This document shows, one piece after another, positions 7,741 to 15,350 of a stretch of 64,000 nucleotides of DNA. Within the stretch, counting starts at the first letter, position 1. Each line of letters opens with the position of its first letter. Source of the DNA: Dyadobacter crusticola DSM 16708 (lineage in GTDB: Bacteria > Bacteroidota > Bacteroidia > Cytophagales > Spirosomataceae); contig NZ_KL370786.1 of NCBI RefSeq assembly GCF_000701505.1, forward strand, positions 264,468-328,467, read 5' to 3'. The position numbers and the translations under genes were made by a program. The notes under the pieces were generated by a model that was not told where the DNA came from, did no database searches, and saw only the letters and a program-made list of their open reading frames with translations.

Positions 7741-9972
7741 ATGAGTGTCATTACCTATTTAGTACCGGCTCTCGGTCTTGTTGGCCTGCTGGTTATGTTC
7801 TTCAAAAGAGGCTGGGTTGTCCGACAGGATGGTGGAAGTCCTGAAATGAAAGAGATAGCAGATGCCATTGCAGATGGCGCCCTTGCCTTCCTGAAAGCCG
7901 AATGGCGTGTACTCATCGTCTTTGGAATTATAGTTGCAATACTGCTGGGCTACTCAGGTACCCTCGTTGAAAATTCAAGTGCATTTATTGGAATATCGTT
8001 TGTAATCGGCGCTTTTGTGTCTGCATTCGCAGGTTACATCGGGATGAATATTGCCACAAAATCGAATGTGCGTACTACGCAGGCCGCCCGTACCAGTTTG
8101 GCAAAAGCGCTGGAAGTTTCATTTACCGGCGGTTCGGTAATGGGGATCGGCGTAGCGAGCCTTGCTGTAATAGGGCTGGGTGGACTGTTTATCATTTTAT
8201 ATTCGGCATTTGTGGGCGACAGTACTGACGTGAATGGACTGGCAATGGAAAAAGTACTTGAAGTACTGGCCGGTTTTTCACTTGGTGCAGAATCGATTGC
8301 GCTATTTGCCCGTGTAGGCGGAGGTATCTACACCAAAGCAGCCGACGTAGGTGCTGACCTCGTAGGCAAGGTAGAGGCAGGGATACCGGAAGACGATCCG
8401 AGGAACCCAGCCACCATTGCAGATAACGTAGGTGACAACGTGGGAGACGTGGCTGGAATGGGCGCCGATTTGTTTGGATCATACGTGGCTACAATCCTCG
8501 CGACCATGGTTTTAGGTCGTGAGATCATAGCTACTTCGACTGATAATTTTGGTGGTATCGCCCCGATATTGCTTCCAATGGTAATTGCAGGAATGGGGTT
8601 GATTGCCTCTATCATCGGGATGTTGCTTGTGCGGATTGCCGACGATAATGGCAATGTACAAGCCGCGCTGAACCGCGGAAACTGGGGCTCAATTATCCTG
8701 GTATTGATTGTAAGTTATCCTTTGACAATGTGGATGCTTCCAGAAGGTACGCTCACGATCAGAGGCGTTGATTTTACCGCAATGGACGTTTACTGGGCAA
8801 TTTTGCTGGGTTCTATCGTGGGCGCGATCATGTCGATGGTTACGGAATATTACACAGCAATGGGCAAGCGGCCGGTGCAATCGATTGTAAATCAATCTTC
8901 AACCGGTCACGCAACCAACATCATCGGTGGTCTTTCGGTGGGAATGGAATCAACGGTAATCCCAACACTTGTGTTAGCTGCGGGGATTTTCATTAGTTAT
9001 GAATTTGCGGGTTTATATGGAGTAGCTATTGCTGCGGCAGGTATGATGGCGACTACCGCCATGCAGCTCGCCATTGATGCATTTGGCCCGATTGCCGATA
9101 ATGCGGGAGGTATCGCTGAAATGGCGCATTTGCCTGAGGAAGTACGCGGACGTACAGATATTCTCGACGCGGTAGGTAACACCACCGCCGCAACCGGAAA
9201 AGGCTTTGCGATCGCCTCGGCTGCATTGACTTCACTGGCGCTTTTCGCCGCATTTTGCGGTGTAGCAGGCATTAACTCTATTGATATTTACAAGGCCAAT
9301 GTGCTCGCAGGACTTTTCGTTGGAGCGATGATACCATTTATTTTCTCGTCTTTGGCCATTGCAGCGGTAGGTCGCGCGGCTATGAAAATGGTGGAAGAGG
9401 TGCGTCGCCAGTTTCGTGAGATTCCGGGGATTATGGAAGGTACAGCCAAGCCGGAATACGACAAATGCGTGGCTATTTCAACGCAGGCATCGATCCGCGA
9501 AATGGTAGCCCCTGGTTTGATCGCACTGATTGTGCCTGTTCTGGTGGGATTCCTTTTCGGGCCGGAGGTACTTGGCGGTACACTGGCGGGCGTAACTGTG
9601 TCCGGTGTATTAATGGGTATTTTCCAAAACAATGCGGGCGGTGCCTGGGACAATGCGAAGAAGTCTTTTGAAAAAGGCGCGGTGATTAACGGACAGACTT
9701 ATTACAAGAAATCGGAACCGCATAAAGCAGCTGTGACAGGCGATACGGTAGGGGACCCATTCAAGGATACATCCGGCCCTTCGATGAACATTCTTATCAA
9801 GCTGATGTCGATCGTTTCCCTGGTAATCGCCCCGCACATCGCAGTGGAACGTGCAGATCTGCAAGGAATGGATGTAAAAGCTAAAACCGAGAAAGTAGCT
9901 TTATTAGAAGCAAAGAAGGCAGTCGCTCCGACTGCGGTGGTTCTTGCGGTTGACGCGAAGGACATTAAATAA
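7741..9972 (+). CDS. hppA: membrane-bound ion-translocating pyrophosphatase
   Basis: A 743-residue membrane pyrophosphatase with about 16 transmembrane helices, which couples hydrolysis of pyrophosphate to export of H+ or Na+. The substrate-binding loops are intact: [19 protein letters not shown] near residue 218, the second acidic site [10 protein letters not shown], and [12 protein letters not shown] near residue 630. The segment [10 protein letters not shown] has Ala where K+-independent enzymes have Lys, which by family knowledge predicts a K+-dependent enzyme; the pumped ion is not decided here. The C-terminal tail after the last helix is about 35 residues and Ala/Lys-rich. It is a single-gene unit with its own promoter and terminator. 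Confidence 0.95.
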   Translation: MSVITYLVPALGLVGLLVMFFKRGWVVRQDGGSPEMKEIADAIADGALAFLKAEWRVLIVFGIIVAILLGYSGTLVENSSAFIGISFVIGAFVSAFAGYIGMNIATKSNVRTTQAARTSLAKALEVSFTGGSVMGIGVASLAVIGLGGLFIILYSAFVGDSTDVNGLAMEKVLEVLAGFSLGAESIALFARVGGGIYTKAADVGADLVGKVEAGIPEDDPRNPATIADNVGDNVGDVAGMGADLFGSYVATILATMVLGREIIATSTDNFGGIAPILLPMVIAGMGLIASIIGMLLVRIADDNGNVQAALNRGNWGSIILVLIVSYPLTMWMLPEGTLTIRGVDFTAMDVYWAILLGSIVGAIMSMVTEYYTAMGKRPVQSIVNQSSTGHATNIIGGLSVGMESTVIPTLVLAAGIFISYEFAGLYGVAIAAAGMMATTAMQLAIDAFGPIADNAGGIAEMAHLPEEVRGRTDILDAVGNTTAATGKGFAIASAALTSLALFAAFCGVAGINSIDIYKANVLAGLFVGAMIPFIFSSLAIAAVGRAAMKMVEEVRRQFREIPGIMEGTAKPEYDKCVAISTQASIREMVAPGLIALIVPVLVGFLFGPEVLGGTLAGVTVSGVLMGIFQNNAGGAWDNAKKSFEKGAVINGQTYYKKSEPHKAAVTGDTVGDPFKDTSGPSMNILIKLMSIVSLVIAPHIAVERADLQGMDVKAKTEKVALLEAKKAVAPTAVVLAVDAKDIK

Positions 9973-10003
9973 AGAAAGGCTAAGTTTCTAATGCATTTAA
10001 GGC

Positions 10004-10036
10004 AAACCCGGCCAATTGGTGGCTGGGTTTATTTGT
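10004..10036 (+). terminator. probable terminator after hppA
   Basis: AAACCCGGCCA (10004-10014) pairs with TGGCTGGGTTT (10020-10030) over 11 positions with one G-U pair, with a 5-base loop and a T-rich end. Confidence 0.6.
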
Positions 10037-10090
10037 TTCGGAGTTCAGCCGGATTTAGTTAATTTTATATCAAATCTGAAACAAGCAGTT

Positions 10091-10387
10091 ATGTTGCCGA
10101 AGCCGATAATCAAGAAAATTCTGACATCAAGTAAACCTCAGCTGGCGCAGTGGGGAGTTTGCCAGATAGGCATCTTCGGTTCTTCTCAAAGAAACCAGAT
10201 GACAGCTGACAGTGACATTGATATCTTGGTGGATTTTGAGCCAGATAAAGAGACTTATCTGAACTTTATAGCCACGTGTAGTTTTCTTGAAGCTGCTTTC
10301 AAAAATATCAAGGTTGATATAGTTTCGAAAAAAGGTCTAAGTCCTTTTATAGGACCGCATATCCTTAAAGAGGTGGAGTATGTCTAA
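10091..10387 (+). CDS. mntA: MntA-type nucleotidyltransferase antitoxin (MNT domain)
   Basis: A 98-residue minimal nucleotidyltransferase. The signature GSx(n)DxD is complete: Gly30-Ser31, then Asp42 and Asp44 in SDIDILVDF, plus a third acidic residue in KVDIVSKK. In characterised MNT/HEPN pairs this enzyme transfers AMP to the HEPN toxin and so neutralises it. Its stop overlaps the HEPN gene by 8 bases, the usual arrangement. A longer reading from 10016 would use a non-ATG start and adds residues unlike the family, so I use the ATG at 10091. Confidence 0.88.
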   Translation: MLPKPIIKKILTSSKPQLAQWGVCQIGIFGSSQRNQMTADSDIDILVDFEPDKETYLNFIATCSFLEAAFKNIKVDIVSKKGLSPFIGPHILKEVEYV

Positions 10388-10724
10388 GGATCACATTGAG
10401 TATCTCAGGCACATCTTAATGGAATGCGAGTATATCACCTCGGTAATTACACCGGACATTCGTAAAGAGGACTTCCTCACAGACGAAACCTTAAAAAGAG
10501 CTGTTGTGAGAAGTTTAGAAATCATCGGAGAGGCGACAAAGAAGATACCTGTTGATGTGAAATTGAAGTGGGGAAAGGTTGCGTGGAAGAATATGGCAGG
10601 AATGCGTGACCGGCTTATTCACGATTATATGGGTGTCAATTACTTGATTGTATGGGATGTTGCATTCAACCTGATTCCGGAAATCAAATTACAGGTAACA
10701 AACATAATCGCTGCCAAGCAATAA
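10380..10724 (+). CDS. hepT: HepT-type HEPN ribonuclease toxin
   Basis: A 114-residue DUF86/HEPN protein, an all-helical RNase toxin. The diagnostic RX4HXY motif is exact: Arg76, His81 and Tyr83 (RDRLIHDY). His and Arg are the RNase residues and Tyr is the residue AMPylated by MntA in studied systems, so both toxicity and control appear possible. The start lies inside the antitoxin gene (8-base overlap), implying coupled translation. The pair stands alone between hppA and a secreted-protein gene. Confidence 0.9.
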   Translation: MSKDHIEYLRHILMECEYITSVITPDIRKEDFLTDETLKRAVVRSLEIIGEATKKIPVDVKLKWGKVAWKNMAGMRDRLIHDYMGVNYLIVWDVAFNLIPEIKLQVTNIIAAKQ

Positions 10725-10794
10725 TCCCCCGGAATGATTTTTGCTCTGCTCCGTTGACCCCACATGGGGACATTCATTTGAACAAACAGAAATC

Positions 10795-11136
10795 ATGAAA
10801 AAGGTATTTGTATTAGCCGCTTTAATCGCATTCTCATCCGCTGCTTACGCACAAGATGCAGAGACTAAAACAGAGCAAGCTGTCGACAAGACTAAATCTG
10901 CCGGAAGAAAAGCAGGCAAGGAAATTAAGAAAGATGCCAAAGTCGTTGGTGAAAAAACCAAAGACGGCGCTGAATACGTTGGTGATAAGACAAAGGAAGG
11001 TGCTGAGTACGTGGGAGACGGCGTAGAAAAAGGCGCTAAAAAAGCGAAACGCGGCACTGAAAAAGCCTACAACGCAACCAAAGACGAAGCGAAAGAAATT
11101 AAGAGTGATATCAAAAAGAAAACAGACGATAAATAA
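10795..11136 (+). CDS. secreted LEA-like repetitive protein
   Basis: A 113-residue Lys/Glu/Ala-rich protein with a cleavable signal peptide (MKKVFVLAALIAFSSAAYA, then Q). The mature part is hydrophilic and built of 11-residue repeats around DKTKEGAEYVG (second repeat at about residues 65-75, related units on both sides). This pattern is typical of group 3 LEA and YtxH-like proteins, which form amphipathic helices on drying or at membranes. A periplasmic stress-protection role is inference. The ATG at 10795 is chosen because it opens the signal peptide. A strong terminator follows. Confidence 0.72.
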   Translation: MKKVFVLAALIAFSSAAYAQDAETKTEQAVDKTKSAGRKAGKEIKKDAKVVGEKTKDGAEYVGDKTKEGAEYVGDGVEKGAKKAKRGTEKAYNATKDEAKEIKSDIKKKTDDK

Positions 11137-11148
11137 GTCTGGAAGGAA

Positions 11149-11193
11149 AATGCCCGCCAGGTGGTTGATCAACCATTTGGCGGGCATTTCTTT
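11149..11193. terminator. bidirectional terminator
   Basis: AATGCCCGCCA (11149-11159) and TGGCGGGCATT (11178-11188) form a perfect 11-bp stem. Between them lies the palindrome GGTTGATCAACC (11163-11174). T-rich tracts occur on both sides, so it can serve the LEA-like gene (+) and the dienelactone hydrolase gene (-), which end on either side. Confidence 0.8.
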
Positions 11194-11206
11194 TTCCTAC
11201 GTGGGG

Positions 11207-12064
11207 TTAAGATAGCTTACCTTTCAGGTAATTGATAGTCGGCTTATACGCGTCAGCAGTCGCTACCGGGTCGTATTTCGCATTACTTGGATTAGCAAAA
11301 GCATGTACCGCATCGTACATTTTGATGGTAACTTTTTTGCCGGCAGTTTTCATATCTTCTTCAAATTTACTCACCATAGCAGGATTGATACCTTGATCCT
11401 GGCTGCCGAAAATTCCGAGTACATCCGTATTGAGTTTCTTCAATTTTTCAACATCTGTTTCCGGGCGGCCGTAGTACATGACGCAGCCCACCACCTGTTT
11501 ACCTCCTTCGATCGCATTTTGCAGCGAAAGCATTCCGCCAAAACACCATCCGATACTGGCAACCTTTGCGTCTTTACCTGCATAAGAAAGTCCGCCCTTT
11601 GTGATTGCGGCCAACCGTTCAGCCGAAGCAGATTGCATTAACTTCCCTGCTTCTTCACGGGTAGTTCCCACCTTTCCGTCATACATATCCAGCGCCAGTA
11701 CATTGACGTCCCCCAAATCCTTGTGCAATTTGGCTGCTTCCTCTTTGATGTGGTCGTTCAATCCCCACCATTCCTGATAAACAAATAGCCACTTATTTGA
11801 TTTTTTAGGTGATTTCAGCAAAAAGCCGCTTGCTGTTTTTCCGTCCGGCGTCGGGAATGAAATAGTTTCGCCAGCTCCCTGGTAAGTAAAAGCTGCGGGA
11901 TTTTCGTGGAGCATCTGAAAAGCAGGATCTGCTGCGAGTGCAGACATATCATTGCCCGGAATGGAAACAGTGTGACAAACGGGAATAGAACCTGATTTTT
12001 CCGCAGGTTGGGGCAGAAAAGTTTTCAGCATAAAGAAGGTTAGTAACAAGAAGATTGTTCTCAT
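11207..12064 (-). CDS. secreted dienelactone hydrolase family protein
   Basis: An alpha/beta hydrolase of 285 residues in the dienelactone hydrolase family. The Cys-Asp-His triad is complete: Cys174 in GWCFGG, Asp223 in GSQDQGI and His254 in AVHAFANP. A hydrophobic N-terminus acts as signal peptide, so it is exported, unlike the cytoplasmic chlorocatechol-pathway enzyme. Residues 30-70 form an unassigned leader before the hydrolase domain. Exported relatives are annotated only as general esterases, and no pathway genes lie next to it, so the substrate is unknown. It is transcribed divergently from the efflux gene at 12262. Confidence 0.85.
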   Translation of the reverse strand: MRTIFLLLTFFMLKTFLPQPAEKSGSIPVCHTVSIPGNDMSALAADPAFQMLHENPAAFTYQGAGETISFPTPDGKTASGFLLKSPKKSNKWLFVYQEWWGLNDHIKEEAAKLHKDLGDVNVLALDMYDGKVGTTREEAGKLMQSASAERLAAITKGGLSYAGKDAKVASIGWCFGGMLSLQNAIEGGKQVVGCVMYYGRPETDVEKLKKLNTDVLGIFGSQDQGINPAMVSKFEEDMKTAGKKVTIKMYDAVHAFANPSNAKYDPVATADAYKPTINYLKGKLS

Positions 12065-12151
12065 AGGTTAAGAGCGGTTGGTTGGTTCATTTGGTTTAAA
12101 TATAACAAAAATACTGCGCCGTGCTCAGCTGCAATATTGTACTATACGTAG

Positions 12152-12259
12152 ATGCTGGGCTATTGGATGCGCCTGATATTCATCATTGACGAAAAGATTG
12201 CACTTATAGAAAGACCGGAACTTAATCCCGCTTTCGACCCGTTAAAAGATTGGTATTAA
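12152..12259 (+). CDS. possible 35-residue leader peptide upstream of efflux gene
   Basis: An ATG-initiated frame of 35 codons, directly preceded by an in-frame TAG, ends with TAA two bases before the ATG of the Bcr/CflA transporter. The peptide has a hydrophobic start (MLGYWMRLIFII), a charged middle and a Pro- and Trp-containing end (PLKDWY). Stop-to-start spacing of 2 bases would couple its translation to the transporter. I do not recognise the sequence; a chance frame is a real possibility. Confidence 0.3.
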   Translation: MLGYWMRLIFIIDEKIALIERPELNPAFDPLKDWY

Positions 12260-12261
12260 AG

Positions 12262-13500
12262 ATGGTCATGGAAAAGAAGCGATATTTTTATATAATCCTG
12301 ATTTTGGGCTCACTGGCAACAGTCAGCCCATTCTCAATTGATATGTACCTGCCAGGTTTTCCAAGGATAGCTGCGGATCTGGCTACTACGATTGACAGGG
12401 TACAACTTTCCCTGACCAGCTATCTGATCGGGATCTGTTTGGGACAAATTCTATATGGTCCCCTGCTGGACCGTTTTGGCCGTAAAAAGCCCCTCTACGT
12501 GGGCTTGGGTTTGTACGTCATCGCGTCCATCGGTTGTGCGCTCACATCTTCGGTTGATGCCTTGATCGCGATGCGGTTCTTCCAGGCAATGGGCGGCTGC
12601 GTAGGTCTGGTTGCTTCGCAAGCTTTGGTAAGTGACCTTTTTGCACCTCAGAAAAGGGCGGAAGTCTTTTCAATGATTACACTTGTGATAGCCGTATCCC
12701 CAATGATCGCACCGACAATTGGCGGATATGTTACGTCCACCATTGCATGGCAATGGATTTTCGTGATCCTGGCGGGCATTGTGAGTGCGATGATGCTGGC
12801 TATTTACTTTTTTCTGCCTACCGGGCGGGATGCTGATCCCTCGGTATCGTTGCAGCCCCGCGCAGTGATGAAAGGTTTCGGGATTGTCTTGAGTCAGCCG
12901 CAATTCCTTTTGTACACGCTGGCGGGTGGCTTGGCTACCGCTGCACCTTTCGCTTACATTGCTGGTTCGTCGGATGTTTTCATGAATATCTACAACGTTT
13001 CCGAGCAGCAGTACGGCTGGATATTCGCGTTCCTCGCTTTTGCAATGATCGGTTCCACGCAGCTGAACCACATACTTTTGAAGAAATACACAAGTGAACA
13101 GATCATTAAGACCACCCTCGTTGGCCAAAGCCTGGTGGGAATGGTTCTGATCGTGGGCGTGTACAACAGCTGGTTCAGCCTGCTTCCATTGATCGGAATG
13201 ATGTTCCTTTTCCTTTGCGGACAGGGGTTAACGGGACCTAATGCATCTGCATTGTCGCTTGCTCCTTTTCACAAACATACTGGCAGCGCATCGGCTTTAA
13301 TGGGCAGCTGGCGAATGGGAGCGGGAGCGATCATTTCCGCACTGGTCAGTCTTTTTCATAATAATACGGCTGTTCCAATGGTCGGAATGATGGCGTTTTG
13401 TTCGGTAGCCGGGCTGGCTATTCTGTTCACAGGCAACATCGTGGTGAGGCACCAGGCAAGCCGCAGAAGTGTAGAAGACGAGGTGTCTGTGCTGCTCTGA
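12262..13500 (+). CDS. Bcr/CflA family multidrug efflux transporter (MFS)
   Basis: A 12-helix major facilitator of about 412 residues, belonging to the DHA1 Bcr/CflA group of proton-driven drug exporters. Visible hallmarks are PFSIDMYLPGFP in helix 1, the loop 2-3 signature GPLLDRFGRKKPL, and ALVSDLF followed by the helix 5 motif region. ATGs at 12262 and 12268 are equally plausible. The gene is single and convergent with the nucleoside hydrolase gene, whose end lies 5 bases away. Substrates in this family include bicyclomycin and chloramphenicol; specificity here is not evident. Confidence 0.88.
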   Translation: MVMEKKRYFYIILILGSLATVSPFSIDMYLPGFPRIAADLATTIDRVQLSLTSYLIGICLGQILYGPLLDRFGRKKPLYVGLGLYVIASIGCALTSSVDALIAMRFFQAMGGCVGLVASQALVSDLFAPQKRAEVFSMITLVIAVSPMIAPTIGGYVTSTIAWQWIFVILAGIVSAMMLAIYFFLPTGRDADPSVSLQPRAVMKGFGIVLSQPQFLLYTLAGGLATAAPFAYIAGSSDVFMNIYNVSEQQYGWIFAFLAFAMIGSTQLNHILLKKYTSEQIIKTTLVGQSLVGMVLIVGVYNSWFSLLPLIGMMFLFLCGQGLTGPNASALSLAPFHKHTGSASALMGSWRMGAGAIISALVSLFHNNTAVPMVGMMAFCSVAGLAILFTGNIVVRHQASRRSVEDEVSVLL

Positions 13501-13505
13501 TAGCG

Positions 13506-14444
13506 TCAAGGCAGGTTTCTCACTGCATTGAAAAGCATATCGATAAAAGCCTGCCGGTCGATATCATAAGCAACGATGGTGTTAGGTTGGCGGTGAAGTA
13601 CATTGTAAAAATCCACCACAGTTGCGCCGCGGGTTAGTTCCCCCTTTGTTTCAACATCCACATAGCAAGCTTTCGTCTTGAATATTCCGGGACTGAGGAG
13701 CCAAGCAATGGCGCAAGGATCGTGCAATGCAGCTCCTCCTTCCAGTTCCGTTCTTTGCTCCCGGTAAAATTTTGAGAAAAACTCCATTAAGTCTGCCGCT
13801 ACTTCACCTGACTTGTTTTTAAAGGTCCGGAACAGCTCAATATCACGCTGAAATACCAGTGCTTTGTGCGTTACATCCAGGCCGCACATCGTAATGGGCA
13901 CGCCGGCACGGAACACAATTGCCGCAGCTTCCGGATCGACGTACATATTGAATTCGGCCAGCGGCGTCATATTGCCCCTGAAAATACCTCCGCCCATCAG
14001 CGAAATCCGCTCAATTTTATCTTTCAAATGTGGGTAACTTTCCAGGAACGTGGCGATGTTTGTAAGCGGCCCCGTGGCTACAATGGTGACCTTTTTCGTG
14101 CTTTCCTCTAAGATTCCTGCTATACCTTCTGCCGCTCGAAGCGTTTCCGGCAGGGTATCAATGCGAGGTAACAAAGGTCCGTGCAGTCCGCTTTCGCCAT
14201 GAACTTCATCGGCTATCACCAGCTCACAGCATAGCGGCTTTTCGGCGCCCCGAAATACAGGTACACTTGCACCTATTACAGAAAGGATTTTGAGTGTATT
14301 TGCAAAAGTCTTGTCCTGGGTCTGGTTTCCGGCAGATACGGTCACTGCTTTCACATCCAGCTGCCCGCTTCCGAAAGCAAGCATCAACATGAGCGCATCG
14401 TCGTGCCCGGGATCACAATCAATAATGACAGGTACCTTCTCCAT
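13506..14444 (-). CDS. inosine-uridine preferring nucleoside hydrolase family protein
   Basis: A 312-residue IunH-type hydrolase that cleaves the N-glycosidic bond of ribonucleosides, using a calcium ion. The N-terminal Asp cluster DCDPGHDDA (Asp9, Asp11, Asp15, Asp16) and the C-terminal HDPCA motif with the remaining catalytic His-Asp are intact, as is ATGPLTN. No signal peptide is present, so it is cytoplasmic and probably serves purine or pyrimidine salvage. The methyltransferase gene upstream ends 17 bases before this ATG, on the same strand, so the two may be co-transcribed. Confidence 0.9.
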   Translation of the reverse strand: MEKVPVIIDCDPGHDDALMLMLAFGSGQLDVKAVTVSAGNQTQDKTFANTLKILSVIGASVPVFRGAEKPLCCELVIADEVHGESGLHGPLLPRIDTLPETLRAAEGIAGILEESTKKVTIVATGPLTNIATFLESYPHLKDKIERISLMGGGIFRGNMTPLAEFNMYVDPEAAAIVFRAGVPITMCGLDVTHKALVFQRDIELFRTFKNKSGEVAADLMEFFSKFYREQRTELEGGAALHDPCAIAWLLSPGIFKTKACYVDVETKGELTRGATVVDFYNVLHRQPNTIVAYDIDRQAFIDMLFNAVRNLP

Positions 14445-14461
14445 AGCTGAAAGAGAGACTA

Positions 14462-15073
14462 TTATTTCCTGGAAATCGATTTCTTGTCCACTAAAATTCC
14501 CAGACCAAAATGTTTGGGATAATTGTATAAAGTCTGTCCGGTTTGTTTGGCAATGTCCTTCACTGCCTGCCTTACTGCCGGGAAACTTTCGGTATCATGG
14601 AATATCGTACAATCGCTGTGTTGCGCTGCCCAGAGCCCGCATTCAAAAGTTTCTTTGTAGTTATGCACGATGTCGACGTGAGCCAGGTTGTAGTGGCTCT
14701 GGTCTGTCTTAATCCAGTCGCGGTAATCAGATTTAACGAGCTGGATATTGGGGTAGGGCGCCAGCCGTGCACTTGTATCGCGAAAATGTTCGCTTTTATT
14801 GGCAGTATGTTCGTCACCTTCAAAGGTATCCACGCCTGTTACCGACTTGAAGAAGTTGGAAAACACAACCGCCGAATACCCGAATTCCACCCCAAATTCA
14901 ATGCAACGGTCATTACCGAGGTGGAACTGTTCAATGATATCCCCGATGATCAGTTCAAGGCCCTCCCAGGCTGAAACGACTTCCAGCGTTTTCGCCGGTC
15001 GACGCAGGTTTTTTGGTTTAAATGGTTTGATATCGAGAATGAAATTTTCCCTGATGTAGGTCCTTAGTCCCAT
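14462..15073 (-). CDS. class I SAM-dependent methyltransferase (Methyltransf_24-like)
   Basis: A protein of about 203 residues with the Rossmann methyltransferase pattern: CIEFGVEFGYSAVVFSN (motif I, glycine-rich), VTGVDTFEG (motif II acidic residue), NIQLVKSDYRDW and then NLAHVDIVHNYKETFE, where the family binds its acceptor region. Similar proteins are annotated as class I methyltransferases of unknown substrate, sometimes near surface glycan genes. The ATG at 15073 is chosen because the upstream extension to 15178 is not protein-like. It is probably co-transcribed with the nucleoside hydrolase. Confidence 0.72.
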   Translation of the reverse strand: MGLRTYIRENFILDIKPFKPKNLRRPAKTLEVVSAWEGLELIIGDIIEQFHLGNDRCIEFGVEFGYSAVVFSNFFKSVTGVDTFEGDEHTANKSEHFRDTSARLAPYPNIQLVKSDYRDWIKTDQSHYNLAHVDIVHNYKETFECGLWAAQHSDCTIFHDTESFPAVRQAVKDIAKQTGQTLYNYPKHFGLGILVDKKSISRK

Positions 15074-15350
15074 ATAGATGAATCGTTGATGCGCGCAAAT
15101 TAGTCCGCAATGGCCGGGTTTCATAGTAGCACGGCAAAATCTTGCCGTCAGAATGTTTGTTAAAGTGCCCTCTCGCAAGCTGTAAGGTGCCAGAAATACG
15201 GATTGTATTTGTTTCTAAAATATTGTACGGGCAGTATAGTGCAGGATAGTTGTGAAGTGTAAAATGTTCATTATTGTATAAATAAGTGTACAATTTTGCG
15301 TTAATTAGAGCAGCGACGGATTGTACAAGCAGTTTCCTGAACCTCGTACC

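Noticed and set aside
10016-10090. N-terminal extension of the MntA antitoxin
   Set aside because: It would use a non-ATG start and overlap the hppA terminator; the ATG at 10091 matches the family length.
12670-13128. 152-codon minus-strand frame opposite the Bcr/CflA gene
   Set aside because: Antisense shadow, rich in unlikely residue combinations.
15074-15178. N-terminal extension of the methyltransferase
   Set aside because: The extra 35 residues are not protein-like and the ATG at 15073 gives a normal start.
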